Assembly (NCBI GenBank): GCA_946886545.1
Contig: CAMPIU010000143.1
Location: forward strand, 1-7,441
Reading direction: 5' to 3'
DNA: 7,441 nucleotides
From: an uncultured Flavobacteriales bacterium
GTDB taxonomy: Bacteria > Bacteroidota > Bacteroidia > Flavobacteriales > Crocinitomicaceae
How positions within the stretch are numbered: the first letter of the stretch is position 1; every line of letters begins with the position of its first letter. Below, one piece after another: positions 6,493 to 7,441 of the stretch. The translations under genes and the position numbers were made by a program. The notes beneath the pieces were generated by a model. The model was not told where the DNA came from and did not search any database. It was given only the letters and a program-made list of their open reading frames with translations.

Positions 6493-7175
6493 ATTGTGGC
6501 CATTTTTTTCAATTCGCTCACAGCTTGTTGAATGTTTTTCCACACATCACTGATGGATGCTTCCATCATGTAGCAAGGTGCTGTGATAATTTTATTTGCT
6601 TCATCGACCTGGATTTCTCTCACTGTTTTATAAGCAGTTGTTGCTCCGGTTTTTTCCAGTCCCCGGGAAAATGTTTCAATATCATAAGGTGAAGCTTCGG
6701 TGGTTGTGCCTAAGGTAAGTGAAGGATGAATACCGGAACCTTCCAGCGCCTTTGCTAAAACTACCGGACTTACACATAATGCAGCGATGGGTTTTCCAAC
6801 ATTAACCAGGTTTACAAGTAATAATTTCACTTCCGGTAAAATGTTTCCCTCAGGACCTTCAAATGCCCATTTGGTAAAGTTTTTTGCATTTCCGAATCCC
6901 CCCGGAATGATTAATCCGTCAATATCGGCAGGCTGAATGTCCTGAATCGGTACAATGCCTCCTCGGGCGATCCGTGCTGCCTCAATAAGCATATTTCGTG
7001 TTTCATTCATTGGTTCTCCCGTAACATGGTTAATTACATGAAACTGGTCAGCGTTCACTCCGATGCAGGTATACGTATCTCCTGATTCGGATACCGCCAG
7101 CATACTTAAAACAGCTTCCTGGATTTCCGCTCCGTCATAGACGCCCGATCCGGAAAGTAAAATTCCAAAATTCAT
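6489..7175 (-). CDS. elbB: ElbB-type DJ-1/PfpI family protein (isoprenoid biosynthesis glyoxalase)
   Basis: A 228-residue cytosolic protein of the DJ-1/PfpI (class I glutamine amidotransferase-like) superfamily, matching E. coli ElbB (YhbL) along its whole length. Landmarks: GILLSGSGVYDGAEIQEAV (4-22), with the acidic residues that line the active site; VINHVTGEPMNETRN (47-61), highly conserved in ElbB; IIPGGFGNAKN (89-99); and the nucleophile elbow ALCVSP (132-137, Cys134). The ending has ITAPCYM (197-203). E. coli ElbB has weak glyoxalase activity and was named for raising lycopene output when overexpressed; its natural substrate is not settled. The ATG at 7175 follows an A-rich stretch without a Shine-Dalgarno. 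It is the first gene of a three-gene unit, and its TGA overlaps the MutS-like ATG. Its best promoter candidate is a -7 box at 7327-7334, which would give an mRNA leader of about 145 bases carrying the inverted repeat at 7218-7293. Confidence 0.95.
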   Translation of the reverse strand: MNFGILLSGSGVYDGAEIQEAVLSMLAVSESGDTYTCIGVNADQFHVINHVTGEPMNETRNMLIEAARIARGGIVPIQDIQPADIDGLIIPGGFGNAKNFTKWAFEGPEGNILPEVKLLLVNLVNVGKPIAALCVSPVVLAKALEGSGIHPSLTLGTTTEASPYDIETFSRGLEKTGATTAYKTVREIQVDEANKIITAPCYMMEASISDVWKNIQQAVSELKKMATI

Positions 7176-7217
7176 CTTATTCTTTTTTTTGTTACACGAA
7201 ACAGAGGCGATTTACAG

Positions 7218-7293
7218 CTTTGCGTCCTAGCATTCTTTGCGGTTAAAATAAGAATGGTTTTAAATGAACCGCGAAGAAGCAAAGTGCGCAGAG
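7218..7293. repeat. Imperfect 27-bp inverted repeat (CTTTGCG...GCGGTT type)
   Basis: The left arm at 7218-7244 and the reverse complement of 7267-7293 agree at 19 of 27 positions, with the inner GCGGTT/AACCGC and outer TGCG blocks best kept. The 22-base loop itself contains TTAAAA and TTTTAA. Arms made of repeated CTTTGCG words ending in GCGGTTA are typical of small dispersed noncoding repeats in Bacteroidota genomes (general knowledge, not tested here). It lies in the gap between the divergent elbB and DCC-family genes and shares TTTGCGGTTA with the decayed region at 1725-1824. It has no coding capacity. If elbB starts from the 7327-7334 box, this hairpin would sit in its mRNA leader. Confidence 0.7.
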
Positions 7294-7326
7294 GATTTTG
7301 AATCTACTCTTTTTACTTCGTTTCCT

Positions 7327-7334
7327 CAAAAATA
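7327..7334 (-). promoter_or_regulatory. Candidate elbB operon promoter, -7 box
   Basis: The minus strand reads TATTTTTG, an exact match to TAnnTTTG, about 150 bases before the elbB ATG and the best such match in the gap. No TTG -33 element is seen upstream of it. It lies 19 bases from the plus-strand -7 box at 7354-7361, so polymerases on the two promoters would compete for overlapping DNA. A match to a short AT-rich box can occur by chance. Confidence 0.4.
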
Positions 7335-7353
7335 CGATTCTCTTGCTATTTTG

Positions 7354-7361
7354 TATCTTTG
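7354..7361 (+). promoter_or_regulatory. Promoter of the DCC-family gene, -7 box
   Basis: TATCTTTG matches the TAnnTTTG consensus exactly and ends six bases before the ATG at 7368. Transcription would start at or very close to the start codon, giving a leaderless or almost leaderless mRNA. No clear -33 TTG is present at 17-23 bases upstream, where the sequence overlaps the opposing minus-strand box. Confidence 0.55.
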
Positions 7362-7367
7362 TTTACT

Positions 7368-7441
7368 ATGGACAAACCAATTATTTTTTACGACGGTGAT
7401 TGCGGTTTTTGTAATAAAACGGTTCAGCTTGTCCTAAACAA
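7368..7441 (+). CDS. DCC-family (DUF393) thiol-disulfide-oxidoreductase-like protein, N-terminal 24 codons
   Basis: Only the first 24 codons are inside the window; the gene continues to the right. The peptide begins MDKPIIFYDGDCGFCNKTVQ, which carries the family signature: a short beta strand followed by DGDCGFC (residues 9-15), with the Cys12-x-x-Cys15 pair in a thioredoxin-like position. Proteins of this family are small (usually about 120-140 residues) and annotated as thiol-disulfide oxidoreductases, but their partners are poorly known. The ATG at 7368 is the only Met in the visible part and sits where family members normally begin. The frame stays open to the edge. It is transcribed away from elbB, from a -7 box that almost touches the start codon. 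Confidence 0.88.
   Translation, partial: MDKPIIFYDGDCGFCNKTVQLVLN

Noticed and set aside
6490..6543. Longer start for the MutS-like gene at 6543, adding 17 residues
   Set aside because: It would overlap elbB by 55 bases, and the added residues are polar with no family likeness. The ATG at 6492 forms an exact ATGA overlap.
7202..7294. CAGAGG direct repeats (7202-7207 and 7289-7294) as a target-site duplication around the inverted repeat
   Set aside because: The right copy overlaps the repeat arm while the left one lies 11 bases outside the other arm, so they do not flank the element symmetrically.

Overview
The window looks like chromosomal DNA from the Bacteroidota, most likely an aquatic or environmental member of the Flavobacteriales. 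A Fluviicola-like relative is a guess from protein style and was not tested. The reasons are: AT-rich DNA, almost no Shine-Dalgarno sequences, -7 promoter boxes of the TAnnTTTG type, signal peptides ending in ...NAQ or ...FSQ, and the family mix (ATP-type PckA, a membrane-bound MutS-like ATPase, a chromosomal subclass B1 metallo-beta-lactamase). Seven of the eight genes lie on the minus strand. No phage, insertion sequence, CRISPR, tRNA or rRNA is visible.

Reading the minus strand in the direction of transcription (right to left) gives three units. Unit A (7175 to 3767) is a tightly packed set: elbB, a membrane-anchored MutS-family ATPase, and a secreted PHB-depolymerase-family esterase. Consecutive genes overlap by four bases (ATGA, then TTGA), so their translation is probably coupled. 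Unit B (3544 to 1834) is pckA alone, the gluconeogenic PEP carboxykinase, with its own -7 promoter box and a clear intrinsic terminator. Unit C (1646 to 1) is a small membrane protein of unknown function, a subclass B1 metallo-beta-lactamase with all six zinc ligands, and the start of a lipoprotein alpha/beta hydrolase that runs off the left edge. The gaps in unit C are 18 and 47 bases, so it may be one operon.

On the plus strand, only the first 24 codons of a DCC-family (DUF393) thiol-disulfide-oxidoreductase-like protein are present, at the right edge. Its -7 box lies six bases before the ATG, so its mRNA is probably leaderless or nearly so. A second -7 box on the minus strand, 19 bases away, would drive elbB divergently.

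Intergenic space: 1647-1881 holds a decayed inverted repeat plus the pckA terminator. 3493-3766 holds the pckA promoter, a 9-bp inverted repeat and a cluster of GTTAA/TTAAC words. 7176-7367 holds the divergent promoters and an imperfect 27-bp inverted repeat carrying the same TTTGCGGTTA core as the 1725-1824 region. No gene-free stretch exceeds 300 bases.

Most of this is ordinary core or housekeeping sequence. The parts most worth a second look are the overlapping elbB/MutS-like/esterase operon, whose joint purpose is unknown, the intact B1 metallo-beta-lactamase, and the paired CTTTGCG-type repeats. I did not see strong evidence for a new defence or mobile system.
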